A stretch of DNA of 15,221 nucleotides from Desulfobulbus sp. (lineage in GTDB: Bacteria; Pseudomonadota; Gammaproteobacteria; Burkholderiales; Rhodocyclaceae), in contig WQUQ01000077.1 in NCBI GenBank assembly GCA_009782025.1, positions 1 to 15,221 on the forward strand. Reading direction: 5' to 3'. Under the pieces are notes generated by a model. The model was not told the DNA's origin. It saw nothing but the letters and a program-made list of their open reading frames with translations, and did no database searches. The translations under genes were made by a program, and so were the position numbers. Position 1 is the first letter of the stretch. Every line of letters begins with the position of its first letter. This document shows, piece after piece, positions 15,017 to 15,221 of this stretch.

Positions 15017-15221
15017 TTGTTGCGCCTCTTCCTCTTGCTCTCCCTGTTTCTCCCGCGCTGGGCGGTCGCCGCCGAGGCCGTCGCGCCCGGTATTTCCGCC
15101 GGAACCTATGTGCAGGCGGGTTTGGCGTTGGCCTTGATCGTTTCCCTGCTGGCCGGGGCCGCCTGGCTGGCGCGCAAGGTCAGCGGCGGCAAGGGGTTCG
15201 GCCTGGGCGGCATGCGCGTCA
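15017..15221 (+). CDS. fliO: FliO-like flagellar export protein, N-terminal part (cut by window edge)
   Basis: The frame opens after a TGA at 15002-15004 and has no ATG, so one of two adjacent TTG codons (15017 or 15020) is the likely start. The protein begins LRLFLLLSLFLPRWAVAAEA, a good signal peptide. It continues with a membrane helix (YVQAGLALALIVSLLAGAAWLARKV) and then a Gly/Lys-rich cytoplasmic part (SGGKGFGLGG), the usual layout of FliO, a small membrane protein that helps assemble the FliP-FliQ-FliR core of the flagellar export gate. About 68 residues are visible. The identification relies on topology and the AWLARK-like segment, since no fliN or fliP gene is visible here. Confidence 0.65.
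   Translation, partial: MLRLFLLLSLFLPRWAVAAEAVAPGISAGTYVQAGLALALIVSLLAGAAWLARKVSGGKGFGLGGMRV

Overview
The window is GC-rich DNA from a proteobacterium, most likely a betaproteobacterium (Rhodocyclales-like is a guess from protein style and gene mix; there is no 16S or other marker here to prove it). It holds a complete Hyd-2-type [NiFe]-hydrogenase operon with one maturation gene, one very large helicase gene, a transposase fragment at the left edge and the start of a flagellar export gene at the right edge.

Layout. 1-428 (minus) is the N-terminal part of an IS630-family transposase, with an IS-end-like motif just upstream. 557-6936 (minus) is a tight seven-gene operon read right to left: hybO, hybA, hybB, hybC, hybD, a hybG/hypC/hupF-type gene and hybE. 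6937-7333 is a 397-bp regulatory and repeat-rich gap. It holds a good sigma54-type -24/-12 match, a sigma70-like promoter, an 11-bp tandem repeat, and a 170-bp MITE-like element that carries a REP-like palindrome. 7334-9625 (minus) is hypF. 9730-14874 (plus) encodes a 1,714-residue protein that joins a DEDD-type exonuclease-like domain, a zinc-cluster-like motif, a RecQ (SF2) helicase and a UvrD/Rep (SF1) helicase. 14875-14975 is a second MITE-like element that begins directly after the helicase stop codon. About 15017 to the end is the start of a fliO-like gene.

How the genes work together. HybO and HybC form the periplasmic small and large hydrogenase subunits. HybA (ferredoxin-like) and HybB (NrfD-type membrane protein) connect them to the quinone pool. 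HybD cleaves the large-subunit C-terminus, and HybE and the HypC-family protein are assembly chaperones. HypF starts synthesis of the cyanide ligands of the active-site iron. The proximal-cluster motif lacks the two extra cysteines of oxygen-tolerant enzymes, so a standard oxygen-sensitive, anaerobically used hydrogenase is expected. hypA, hypB, hypD, hypE and hybF are not in the window.

The two most notable signals are the exonuclease-RecQ-UvrD fusion, a candidate genome-maintenance or anti-mobile-element machine, and a family of short inverted repeats (core TTCCATTT, usually flanked by TAA). The same end motif lies upstream of the IS630 transposase, at both ends of two small non-coding elements and at the hybE stop codon. 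This suggests that one IS family seeded several intergenic sites in this 15 kb.
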